Assembly (NCBI GenBank): GCA_014607495.2
Contig: CP053162.1
Span: 620,001-684,000 of the forward strand
Direction of reading: 5' to 3'
Length of the DNA: 64,000 nucleotides
From: Carposina sasakii
Taxonomy: Eukaryota; Arthropoda; Insecta; Lepidoptera; Carposinidae
Under the pieces are notes generated by a model. It was given only the letters and a program-made list of their open reading frames with translations. It ran no database searches and had not been told where the DNA came from. Made by a program: the position numbers and the translations under genes. Position 1 is the first letter of the stretch, and each line of letters opens with the position of its first letter. Positions 32,027 to 42,785 of this stretch are shown one piece after another.

Positions 32027-33364
32027 TTATTGTATTTTGCAGCCCCTCCTTTTCTTTTGCATGTCTGCTTGTTTGCTCTTCTTCTTGGCCAAATTCTCAG
32101 CAGTTATGTCCGATATTACAGAGAGTCTTTTCGAGGTGTCAGGCTGGTCAATACTGATCCTTTGAGAGCCGATACTGCTGTGGTCTGGTGGAAAAGTAGA
32201 ACTATACAGGTTGTTGTTCTCACTATAGCTATGAGAGATATTTGACTGATTGCTATTTGTTGGTGAAGCTTCATCTGTGGGGTAGTGTGAAGCTGGCCTG
32301 ATGCTGACAGGATCTGGAAAGCGAGGTTTTTTCCCTGAGGTTGGGGGTGGGGGAGGTTGTCTATGTTGGAGGGAAACCAAACTTTGAGCACTAGGAATGC
32401 TATGCTTGTCTGATTCAAAGGACCGTGAATGTGCATGGAATATTTGGCTTGGTCCTGGTTCAGGCTGATAGAACTGTTTGGAGAACTCTTTTGACTGTAA
32501 TGCTTCAGCTTTTGATTGGATAATCTCTTTTTCAAATGGTTCAACATAGTGCAAATCTGAGTCGACAGATTTGCACTGTCTTAGTTTGTTTTCCCTGATG
32601 ATATCTCTAGGATTGCAGTATGCATCACATAAGGTGGTCTGTGTCTGTACATTATCAGGTGCTTGTTGTTGTGACTGTCGCTGCTGTTTCTTCAATAGGG
32701 CCTTTTGACGAGCTTTCTCTTTAGCCTTTTGTAGTTTCTTATATTCTCTCTCCTGCAGGAGCTTTGCAAGTTCCCCATCTTGTGCCTCCACAGCACACCT
32801 CATATCTGCTAACAGTATATCTTGGTCATGCACTTCACTGCTCAGTTCTCTAGCAAGTCTAGCATCTATTTCCTCTTGTTCTAAGCGTCTTCTCATTTCC
32901 TCAAGCTCAAATGGGGAGAGTCCTAATTCTTCAGGGTCTACATCAAGATTTACAGGAGCTAGTGGTATGGAAGTGGATGGAGTGGCTGCGGGCGAGGGAA
33001 CCGCTGTCGGCGCTGCACGTGAGGAAGTTGGCTGCTGGATCAGATCGTTGTGGTGTCTCCTCTGACGGCGAAGATTAATTTCCGCCATTTCTCGGGCTAT
33101 CTCGGCGTCAATGTCCGCTTGACGCCTCCTGGCCATCTCACGCATATGCACTTCATTCTCGATGCCTCGCTGTTCACTCAGTGCGACGGGGAAGTCCTCG
33201 CGTATCTGCTGGTTCCTGTAGCGGTTCTCGCACAGGTGCGAGGAAATCTCCCGGTCCTGCAGACGATGCGCCAGAGCCCCGTCCGTTCTCACCAGCCACT
33301 GCTCTCGGAGATCAGTGACATGCCCGATCTTAGGCATGGTGTCACTCGCCTGGAATCCGGACAT
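32027..33364 (-). CDS. Ccdc50: CCDC50 (Ymer)-like coiled-coil protein with C-terminal CaaX-like motif
   Basis: In vertebrates CCDC50 is a ubiquitin-binding, tyrosine-phosphorylated adaptor linked to EGFR and NF-kB signalling and autophagy. The single-exon frame encodes 445 residues from the ATG at 33364 (a second ATG lies nine codons later). The N-terminal block DGALAHRLQDREISSHL and the central DARLARELSSEV and CAVEAQDGELAKLLQE match the MIU-like helical repeats of CCDC50. A Lys/Gln coiled coil follows (KLQKAKEKARQKALLKKQQ), then a Pro/Ser-rich linker with PPPPPTSGKK. The extreme C-terminus, KKRRGCKIQ, is polybasic with a CaaX-form tetrapeptide, which could allow farnesylation and membrane attachment. 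I do not recall this in human CCDC50. The lack of introns is notable. The promoter side carries the retroposon and transposon complex from 33862. Confidence 0.87.
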   Translation of the reverse strand: MSGFQASDTMPKIGHVTDLREQWLVRTDGALAHRLQDREISSHLCENRYRNQQIREDFPVALSEQRGIENEVHMREMARRRQADIDAEIAREMAEINLRRQRRHHNDLIQQPTSSRAAPTAVPSPAATPSTSIPLAPVNLDVDPEELGLSPFELEEMRRRLEQEEIDARLARELSSEVHDQDILLADMRCAVEAQDGELAKLLQEREYKKLQKAKEKARQKALLKKQQRQSQQQAPDNVQTQTTLCDAYCNPRDIIRENKLRQCKSVDSDLHYVEPFEKEIIQSKAEALQSKEFSKQFYQPEPGPSQIFHAHSRSFESDKHSIPSAQSLVSLQHRQPPPPPTSGKKPRFPDPVSIRPASHYPTDEASPTNSNQSNISHSYSENNNLYSSTFPPDHSSIGSQRISIDQPDTSKRLSVISDITAENLAKKKSKQADMQKKRRGCKIQ

Positions 33365-33861
33365 CGCTCGTGCGAAACGATAGTAAGCAATCAACAAACT
33401 TTCAAACACTAATCACATAAAAATGTTTATTGCACTGGAACTCGATGCATTGGTAAATTGATATAAATAATGCAGTTTACTGTATTTCACTATATGATTG
33501 TTTGTATTTCGACGGAGTATTGCAATGTTAGATTATACACAACTTTCGTCATGTTCCGTGTGAATCCGGCGTGAACTTTTCACATTTTTCATGTGAGTGA
33601 ACTTTAAACAATAGAAGGAATCAAGCAGCAGTTAAACAAAACATAATTGTTTCAAGTTATAGAAATTCCTCACTCACTCATCCCTTCCCCACAACCAGCA
33701 GTTACCATACTATTAAAGAGAACACATCCATCCAAACAAGATTTACAAGTTTTAATTTATTTCGTTTTCTTTTCTTCCTTCGACAAAGAGGCGTCGCACA
33801 AGGCGAACGACATTGACATTATTGACATTGACAGTGACAGATCGGAAAACATGTTTGTTGT

Positions 33862-33935
33862 TTAGTTTATCCCGAAAGAAAGGCAAGGGGAACTAAGCCC
33901 ATACAGCCATTGTCTTCAGTAAATGATTTCTGAAC
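33862..33935 (-). mobile_element. Left piece of a retroposon split by the 6.1-kb transposon
   Basis: 'tttagtttatcccgaaagaa' to 'aaatgatttctgaac' matches the tail part of the retroposon at 22503. The remainder continues at 40087 after the transposon. Confidence 0.85.
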
Positions 33936-34456
33936 ATATCGATACCGGAAATTTCAATTGTCGTAAAGGACAAAACACGACTTTTCAGGAGAGCAAAAAA
34001 ACAAAAAAAAAAAAAGTTTTTGCCTTATAACTTTTTTAAACAAACTCCTATAATTATCAAGTCAAAAGAGACCTATGCTATTTTTTCGTGTTCTATCCGT
34101 TTGTATTGACAAAATAAACTAAACTTAATTATTAACGAAAATGAAGGTCCTTTACAGCCCACAAAAACTTGAACTGTTGTACTTTACACCCGCGAAATAT
34201 TGTTATCATAAAGTTCGATGTGCAGTAAAGGCCTTAATCTATTCATAAATGGGTAGTATAAGTTAAGTAAACCAAATATTATGGTCGTAAAGAGAGCAAA
34301 ACCAAAAACGCTCTATTTAAAGATACCTACAATGGGTAGTAAAACTAAGTGTTAGAAAGTCTAAAAAAGATTTATTTTTTGAGTGAAATAAAAGGTTTAT
34401 TAAGTAACGAAAATATTATTCTAATAGGAACATACAATTATGATGCCGTTTTTCTA

Positions 34457-34613
34457 TACAGGGAAATTGAAAAAATACCAGCAACTTCTTAGGGCATGGT
34501 TGGCATGATGGTTCTGAACAATGTCTTAAACATTACTTTTACTGAACATTGCTCAGGACCATCATGCCAAGCATATCCTAAGAGGTAGCTGGTATTTTTT
34601 CAATTTCCCTGTA
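34457..34613. mobile_element. MITE nested in the transposon 3' region
   Basis: TACAGGGAAATTGAAAAAAT and its inverse ATTTTTTCAATTTCCCTGTA form the ends, and TA flanks both. It is a Tc1/mariner-like MITE by target and termini. It lies outside the transposase coding exons. Confidence 0.82.
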
Positions 34614-37192
34614 TAAAATTGTTAATATTTATTGTTGTTTTATTAACAAAATGCAATCATTATTTACCAAATCAGTCTTGAACTTAAACATAAAAATAAT
34701 AAATTTAAGAATTTTTTCCTTATAAAGTATTGACATAATTATGACAAGTAACTTCAGTCTTTTCGACACATACAAGTTAACATAAACGTAAAATTATTTT
34801 TTATAACAAAATGGTATTTAAAGTAACACAATTGTTATCAACTGCTTTGTAAGATACATGAATCTAAAAAACTAAAATTAAAACTCAATATCGTCTTCTT
34901 CATCTGTTTCAGGAAGAATATCCTTTACAGTTCCTAAAGACGGCAGTTCAAAATACTCTTTATGAAAACGCTTTGGTATAGTTCCATTAGTACATAAACG
35001 ATTTAAATCGTTGTATTTAGCGACTGTTATAGGGTTAGGTTTGTCATAAAGTTTTTGTAAACCTGCTTCTACATTCTCAACTCCTTTCAGATCTTGGTTT
35101 TTTCCTTTCTTCCCTTTGCCTTTTCCTTTTGATCCTCTTTCTTTACATTCAAATGTTACAACTTGAGCTTCTTCTTTGTCATTCATTGAATATTTAACTT
35201 CCATACTTTTAGTGTTTTTCTTCTTGAATGTGACGATGCGCATAAATTTTAATTGTATTTGCTTTTGAGAATTACTGGTAAATTTTTGAGATACCAAGCT
35301 GTTCCAGTTGATAAAATCAGAGTAATCTAAAACTTTATATGGGTCAGGATTTTTTCTTGCAGATTCCATGTATGTTGGCCATTGACTTGGACTCCAAACA
35401 ATAATTCGTCTAACCTCGCGTTCAATGACCGCATGCATTGAATCGACGGGCATGTAAGTATGCCCGGGTACAAATAATTTATTTGTACCACTTGTATGTT
35501 CTTAGAATGCTGTATAAAGTAGTGGAGGGCTGTGAGAACAATCTTATTTTTATTCTGCCCGGGGCAAGAATCGCAATAAAGTAGCACATTTTTAATAGGA
35601 CGTTTATCAATTTCAAGTAGAAATTTATAAATACAAGTAGCAATTTCGTTGCCACCCCTTTGACCATCGCTTTCACCCCATACATAGCAATGTCCCTTTT
35701 TAGTTTGACTTTCGTAGAATGTGCAATTATAGACGGCGTATTTTCTAGAGTAATATAACAACATGCTCTCTCCATGAGGAGTATTCAGCACTTTTTGCAG
35801 GTCGAAGCTAACGGTGAGCGTATCATTTGAAGTTAATTGCTGGTGTATTTTAAATCTTTGGTAGCTGGCCTTTTTTTCTTCTAGATGAACAGTCATGTCT
35901 TTGATTTCTTGTTCTGATAATAATTCTGTGTTTTCAGCTTTTGTACACATCACACACTTATCTTTTTTGGGTATGTGGAACCGAATATTATAATCTTCAT
36001 TAAAAAGTTTAATAAAGATTTTTTCACTTAGGTGTACTTTGTTATTATTTTGGCAGTCTTGAAGATAAATCCTAAATAAATTTGTAGCATTTTTAAATTC
36101 TTGAGGTAAATACAGACATGAACTCTTGCTACGACAGTAATGAGAAGGAACGGCTGGAAGGCTTTCGATAAAAGTTTTGGCGTATGCTTTATCTTCATCG
36201 CTATACTTATCTGCATGACATGTTCTCTTTTCTACGCTTGCCATATTTTCTTGTGAATTTTTTACTGTATATGAAATAAATTTTTGTGTGATATCTAATG
36301 TATTAATTAAGAACTTTTGACAAACAGGTCTAGATCCTTCACCTTCGTTTATAACATATTCAAACGTTTGACCTCTTCTGCTTTCTACAGATTTAGTTTT
36401 TTTTCTTTTGATAGAAATTGGTTGTACACATCTAACAATCCAGTCTTTTCGACGTTGAATATCCAGAGACCAGAAATAATTAAATAGGCTAATTCTTCTA
36501 TCCTCTGATATCTCATAACATTTTCTAGCACATACGCCAAGTAAGCATGGGTTTCCTTTCATTGTCTTCTCTTCTACCATACATCCTGATCTTCTTTCGT
36601 AAGACTTACCAGTATCTTTTAATTTTCTCCTCAGTTTACTTTTATTTTCTTTCTTGGTTTTTCTCTTAATTAGGTTTTCACTGGTTACTGTTTTATTGTT
36701 CTCAGCTATTATTTTTTGTTTCTTTTTAGTACACTTTTTCTTTTTTTTATCACTATTAATTGAACTATCCGACTCATTCATACTCCAAAGATCCGAACTA
36801 CCAGCTGAAAAGTCTTCATTATCAGAAAGATAATCAACGTAGGATTTTAAAATCTTCTTACGATATTTCTTGTTAAGTTTAGGTTGTTCAGAAATCATAA
36901 CATGATTATTGGGGTCAGTAGTTGGATCAAAAAAGATGTATCTAAAACATCGATAATCGAAGGGGAACTCTTACGCTCTTCTATATCCTTAGGTTCATGT
37001 TCAAATACCACTGTTTTCAAGGAAGTGTACACCTGAGGTTGTTGAAATAATGCAGATTGGTCAACGTTGTTTGTTACTATTTCAGTACAAGAAATATCAC
37101 GAGAATGATGCGCCTTTGGTTCATGTATTACATCAGAAAAAGTAGCCCAAGTGGTATTTATTTCAGGTTCAGGCGAAAATACTTCATCTCCT

Positions 37193-37436
37193 GGAGGTAT
37201 GTCCTGGATGCCGTCAGAGGTAAGTACGTCGTCAATAGAAGAACTTTGCGTTATTTTCTTGTTTCAGAGGTACGTGTAAAGACAACATCTCCTGGAGGTA
37301 TGTCCTGGATGCCATCAGAGGTAAGTACGTCGTCAATAGAAGAACTTTGCGTTATTTTCTTTGTTTCAGAGGTACGTGTAAAGACAACATCTCCTGGAGG
37401 TATGTCCTGGATGCTGACAGCTGTAAGTACATCGTC
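37193..37436 (-). repeat. 102-bp tandem repeat within the transposase N-terminal region
   Basis: Units start at about 37193, 37286 and 37389 with ctcctggaggtatgtcctgg and are almost identical, the last incomplete. On the coding strand they give the repeated IQDIPPGDVVFTRTSE peptide. The unit nearest 37257 lacks one T of a T-run, which creates the frame break. Confidence 0.85.
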
Positions 37437-37924
37437 ACTTGCTTGTGCTTTAAATTGTTGTGATTTTCGGTTTTGATTTATTACAAGAGGAGGTGGTAAT
37501 AATATTATGCTATGATTATCACTGGGAACTACAGAATTTTCACCAAACTTAGCAGATCGTAAATATTTTGTCAGTTCCATTTTAGAAACTTTTTCATCTC
37601 GTTTTATATTTACTTTGTTTTGCTGTTGATTTATATTAGAGAATGCGTTCACATTTTCATAATAATTACTTTCATCTGTATCATCTATTATTTCACTACT
37701 ATTAGCGGAAGATTGAAGAGAGCTTCCACTAGGACATCGTGTAGTATCCCTGAAAAACATAAACTTAGTAGGTAAATCTAGTTTTTAGGGTTTAAAGTCT
37801 GGTTAAAAGTAAACTGTTTTATGCTAGGTATTTAATCAGATGTCTATAGACCAAATTTCATAATTTCTTTAGCATTAATAATCATTCACACACAAATCAC
37901 ACTTTCATTTTTATACTAGTGGAT

Positions 37925-38160
37925 ATATTCATTTATAATTGAACTAGCTATTGGGCGCGGCTCCGCCCACGTGGAAGTCTGTTATCTAAAAATTTATCCC
38001 ACGGGAACATGCTACCGGGATAAAAATAAAAGGTTCTAGGGCGCCACCTATCTCCATACCAAATTTCATCGAAATCGGTCCAGCCGTTTGAGCGTGAAAG
38101 AGTAACAAACATCCATCCATCCATCCTCACAAACTTTCGAATTTATAAATATTAGTATGA
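37925..38160 (+). repeat. GACGCCCGCGACTTCG-class repeat inside a transposase intron
   Basis: It reads 'gggcgcggctccgcccacg', 'atttcatcgaaatcggtcc' and 'aacaaacatccatccatcc', a diverged relative of 15815-16050. It was inserted into intron 2 of the transposase, later than the transposon itself. Confidence 0.7.
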
Positions 38161-40086
38161 TTAACTAGTACGATAAGGATGAATATAATAATATAAATAT
38201 TTACTAATTATAACTTACGTGGCATTATTATTATCGATTTCGTGGTTTTTATTTTCAACGATTGTTTCTTCAGTATCATAATTGTAAGAGTCAGCATCGA
38301 CTCTAAAACAGTATTAATGTACTTAGTTAATTGTAGTCAATAATTATTATAGTAAATGTATAGAAGACCGAGCGAATAAGGACCAGTAGAAAGTTGTCAA
38401 TTCGATTTTGGTGAAATTTAAATAAGCAAAAACAAAATCGTTTTTTACGAGTATGTTTCTAGTGGTTGACGCGCAAACTAACAAAGACTTACATCATAAA
38501 GTACATTAAAACAAATAAAATCGTATTATGATGTCCTTTAAGATGTATGTCTTTAGTGGTTGACGCGCGAACCACCAGTGATTTACGTCGTAAAGGACAT
38601 CATAACAAATAAAATCTTGTTATAAAGTCCTTTAAGACCAACCCAGCGCCCACCGATGGATGCGCAACGCAGCACATTTTGAAATGAACAATTTAATACT
38701 AAACCTTAACTACCTTAAAATAGGGTAAATTATTGTGTAAGAATAATAAATACGCACGTGACGCTCGTCGTATATTCTTAGTATACAATAATAGACCGTA
38801 TCTTTAGGTAGTTAAGTTTATATTAAATTATTTACTTCATAATGTGCTTCAATGCGCCTTCGCCGCTTTAACTAGCTTATTAACCAGTCACAAGTTCACT
38901 TATTTATAATAACAATTAGTGTGATGGTAAACAGATGAATACCTAAACTTATGTCTATTGTCTATTACTGCAATATGAAATGACAGAATTGCTATACGGA
39001 AACAAAGTTACCTACATAACTTGTCATTTGTCGTCTATTTAAGAGAGTAAGATTTTATAATTATCTATGTCTCGGGCTATCTACAAAAAATATCTTAATA
39101 ATGATAATTTGTGATTATCATTTATGGTTAACTACAATAACTTAGTAAATCAAGTAAGTAGGTAGGTGGGTATCTAATTTTAAAGGTCATAAATTCACAT
39201 TTAATTTGATTTTAGTCTATACTATATCAAAATTCAAGTTTCGTAAACATCCTAGATACCTATTTTCACTTATCTAATAGATATAATTGATTTTTTGGGG
39301 TATGTACCTATTATACCTACGTACAAACATTATTTTACATTGGTTCTCTTTAGTTTAACTATAATACCTAGATTTAAATAAATAATAATATGAATTAATT
39401 ACTTACCGTAACATTTTGCAGTGGTACTTTAATATTGCGCTAACTTTCCTCTTCCTTACTTCTAAAGAATTCAATTTTTTGGGTAATTTATGGTCCGACA
39501 TTATTAGCATAAAACAAACAACACCAACTAACGTTTGCGCGCGAACTGACTTTGCAAAGTGAATCGTATGGGTCACGCTCCTCCCGCACCCGTTACTTAC
39601 ACCCCCGTTATCCTGCGCATCGCCTCGTGTCCGAGCCCGAGCGCCACTTGTTATTACAACTCGTAACTTGTTGCATATTTCTTCACGCTGCGCGCGCCGT
39701 AGGTATTAGAAATGATCGCTTAAAATTAGGGTCGTAAAGGACATCAAAATAACAAACGGCCTTTACACCATAATTACGAATATTATAATAAAGAATAGAC
39801 AGGTCGTAATGGTTTCCGATTATCATATAACATAATTACAACCTCATAAATAATAAAAATGCACCTTTACGACGCTACCAAAAAATATTTTTACCATATG
39901 TCCTAAATATTTAAAAAAGTATATTTATAGCTACTGAAAATCTAGGTCGTAAAGGATTTTTTTTAAGAGATATGACAATTTTAAATATGCCATTCCATAG
40001 AGCTCGCGACGCTGATTCCAAATATATAAATAACTCATTTTAGGTAAAATGTCCTTTACGACAATTGAAATTTCCGGTATCGATAT

Positions 40087-40455
40087 GATGGATGATAATG
40101 ATGATGATGAATGGAAATGTCAGGAAAATCCTCAAGAACAAGTGTAAAGTTAGTCAAAATGAAAAATAATTGCAGAAACAACTTACATGAGCCCATGAAG
40201 ATATCGTATTCCGGCTAAAGTTTTACTCAGCTTACCTGCGTATAAAACCATGCACACGCACAAGATTCACATCACAAGTAATCAAAATACTTATCTACCA
40301 GAAAACATCACTTTACGGACACATGCAAGCCATTTACAAATAATTTTTGATTTTCACAAGAAAATTACACCCGCTCGAGACCAGGGATTTGGTATCTCAT
40401 ACATTTCTATGCTTGAGATCCGCTCCCTTCCAGCTTTTCCCGCCGAATTTATGGG
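40087..40455 (-). mobile_element. Right piece of the retroposon split by the transposon
   Basis: From the gatgatgatgaatgg tract to 'ttccagcttttcccgccg', it matches 22600-22917. About 60 bp near 40372-40430 (cgctcgagaccagggatttg) are extra relative to other copies. Confidence 0.85.
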
Positions 40456-41714
40456 CATAATCAACATAATTGACAGTTTTTTATTTCTAAAAATGGAAAT
40501 CATACTCAGTCAGCCAAGAAAAAGTACATTTCAAAGTAAAGGAAGGCGTCTTGTTCCAGGAGAAAAACATTCTTAGTATTCTTTATTGTACACATAAATT
40601 TTTATCATAGACAGTAAGTTGTAAAAGAAATAGTACAAAGGCGAGCTTATCTCTAAAAGAGATTTCTTCCAGCAAACCATTAAGTTCAAAGAAAATTTTA
40701 TAATATATAAAAGGAATATCATATGTGCACACGTATTAAAATATAAATAAACTTAACACAAAATAAATATATTTACTAAATAATAACAATACTTAATTAT
40801 CTACTTAGATACATACATAATATTTTCCCAGTTCCTTCAGATTATTCGGAGGTTCCTTCGCTATCCATATTTTGTTAGTAGCTTTTATATTTGGTATGTT
40901 TGGCACACAGATTACCCCCTAAAAGATTCCGCATACAAGGCAGCAGCTGCGCACCACGAGTATATGCAATTGCACTCAATAAACGTAAACTTCAATTCTT
41001 TACACTTGTACCGACCAAGTATTTGATCTGCGTGCGCGTGATTTCGTTGCATTTTCTAATTTACTTTTTGTATTGTTTTTACGCGTAAAAGTTTAAAAAA
41101 ATGACAGCGTGTTCTGTAAAATGATGCGGGAAGAATTCCAGAACAAATAGCTCTACGAAAGATGGCATAACTTTTCATCAGTAATTAAAAATATTTTACA
41201 TTTTATGTCTTACGGAGCTCAAGTTACATTGGGTAAAAATTCAATTCAATTTTGTTTACTGGCCACCATTGTGTCGGGCACAATAATTCCGCCAATCATT
41301 GGGTAAAAAAATGTTGCTCCGAAAAATGACAGCTCCCGTTTATGTCTTTTGGAAAAGTCCCTTTCTCTCATTATAATAATTAGTATGTTTATCTCTTTTT
41401 GTTTCTTCCAGTGTTTGACGTTGACAGAACTAGTGTTGACGAATTCAAGAAATTGAACGTATCATATATACAGCGTATTTTTTTGTGCCAAACGTATACA
41501 AGAGGTACGTATTCTGCACATCAAATAAAGTTAGTTTATGAAAATAAAAATGCTGGGAAACGAGTTTAATTTTTGGGGTCAATTTTTTTTATTGAATCGG
41601 TAGCAAGCAATGTACCTAATACATATTAACGCTACGAAACGTACGAAAATGGGACAAGCGAAACCGAATGCCGGGGCATGTCTGCCTTATGTTCTAAACC
41701 TCATGTTTATCATC
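40456..41714. other. Intergenic DNA with a LINE 3'-tail fragment, no gene seen
   Basis: Bases 40570-40690 (tctttattgtacacataaat to ttatctctaaaagagatttc) look like the 3' end of a LINE. Bases 41470-41580 resemble the left end of family X (tttttttgtgcc, 'gaggtacgtattctgcac'). Otherwise nothing is recognised. Confidence 0.5.
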
Positions 41715-42317
41715 ATCATTTACAGCCCTGAGAAGTCCACTGTTGGACATAGGCCTCCCCTAACAACCTCCACTCCGACCGGTCGGAAGCAGCCTGCATC
41801 CAACCGACGCCCGCGACCTAGCTTGGCCAGGTCGTCCGTCCACCTCGCGGGTGGCCTTCCAACGCTGCATTTGCCGATACGTGGTATCAACTCTAGAACT
41901 TTCCGACTCCATCGGCCATCAGTTCTTCGAGCTATGTGCCCTGCCCATTGCCACTTCAGCTTGCTGGACCGTTGAGCAATGTCAATGATCTTTGTACGTC
42001 TGCGGATCTCCTCATTTCTGATTCGATCACGCAGAGAGATCCCAAGCATAGCTCTCTCCATCGCTCGCTGTGCGATCCTGAGCTTCTTTATGAGGCACAT
42101 AGTTAGAGACCACGCACTGGTTGAATACCTTCGTCTTTAAGGACTGGGGTATCTTGGACACAAATAAGCTTAGTAGCTTCCCGAACGCTGCCCAGCCGAG
42201 TTGGATTCGCCGATTTACCTCCTTCTCAAAGTTGGACTTACCTAGTTTGACCGTCTGTCGCAGGTAAACATATTCGTCAACAACTTCGAGTATCCCAACC
42301 AGACATAAACTTACCAA
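41715..42317 (-). pseudogene. RTE-type LINE, C-terminal part of reverse transcriptase ORF, truncated and frame-broken
   Basis: Two overlapping minus-strand frames read VDEYVYLRQTVKLGKSNFEK and EVNRRIQLGWAAFGKL (42317-42027), then RIAQRAMERAMLGISLRDRI, SKLKWQWAGHIARRTDGRW and GRPPARWTDDLAKLG (42100-41720). These are the familiar end of RTE LINE reverse transcriptases. About 25 residues are missing or out of frame between them near 42100. The 5' part with endonuclease and catalytic RT is absent. The 3' end matches the short copy at 30058. Confidence 0.88.
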
Positions 42318-42785
42318 AGTTAATTACCTACCTACTTAAAATGGCTAGGTATGTACCTACACTTACCTAATGCTGCTGCACTTTTGTGTCCTGTGTTAGA
42401 AGCCACTAATCATCACAAAGACCTTCTACACAGAAAGTTTCACAGAAGTTATAACTAAAGAACATTATCACTATCACCTGCTATCACCACTATCACTCAA
42501 ATCTTAGAGAAAACCGGTTCCTTTGTTACTTTCAGTGCTTCTGTATTTCCGTAACCAGTACAGCAAAACAAATAATAACTAAAAACACACATACTATTAC
42601 TATAAAATAAGCAAATTACAAAATTAATGTTATTGCACTTATTACTACTTATTTCGCAAAAAAAAAATGGATATGCATGCGCGCATCTCCTGTGACGCAC
42701 AGACCGGAACTGAATTTTAAAAATAATTATTTCTTCAAGCCACAGACTACATAGAGAACTAGCTTCAAGCAAGGACACAGCGCAC
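42318..42785. other. Intergenic AT-rich DNA, no feature seen
   Basis: I see no coding region or clear repeat in this stretch. Confidence 0.4.

Larger units (their letters stand above)
34878..39501 (-). pseudogene. DDE-type transposase gene of the 6.1-kb element, three exons with three single-base frame breaks
   Basis: Exons are 39407-39501 (MSDHKLPKKLNS), 38219-38302 and a long terminal exon from 37749 to the stop at 34878, roughly 1,000 residues in all. The first part is disordered and holds a triplicated IQDIPPGDVVFTRTSE block. A Cys-rich segment, CLLGVCARKCYEISEDRRIS, precedes the core. Candidate catalytic residues are D in VSFDLQKVLNTPHGE, D in LLYCDSCPGQNKNK and E in MHAVIEREVRR, fitting an RNase H-fold DDE enzyme. 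GHTYMPVDSMH before the last resembles a large uncharacterised family found in insects and other animals (DUF7869-like, by recall). Frame changes occur near 37257, 36925 and 35465, each at or beside a homopolymer run, so they may be decay or sequence errors. Confidence 0.8.
33936..40086. mobile_element. 6.1-kb DNA transposon with perfect TIRs and 4-bp ATAT target duplication
   Basis: The element proper is 33940-40082. Its terminal 33 nt (33940-33972 and 40050-40082) are exact inverted repeats starting CGATACCGGAAATTTC. ATAT stands on both sides (33936-33939, 40083-40086). The interrupted retroposon has the same length as its uninterrupted relatives if one ATAT is removed, confirming the boundaries. 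A minus-strand transposase gene fills the interior. The motif TCGTAAAGGAC and its inverse recur in both subterminal regions (33960, 34143, 38588, 39731, 39863, 39945, 40051). A 4-bp duplication is known for Sola-type and some other superfamilies; the assignment is open. Confidence 0.93.

Noticed and set aside
33647..33865. 72-residue plus-strand frame upstream of the transposon
   Set aside because: No recognisable similarity; its end runs into the retroposon, so it is probably chance.
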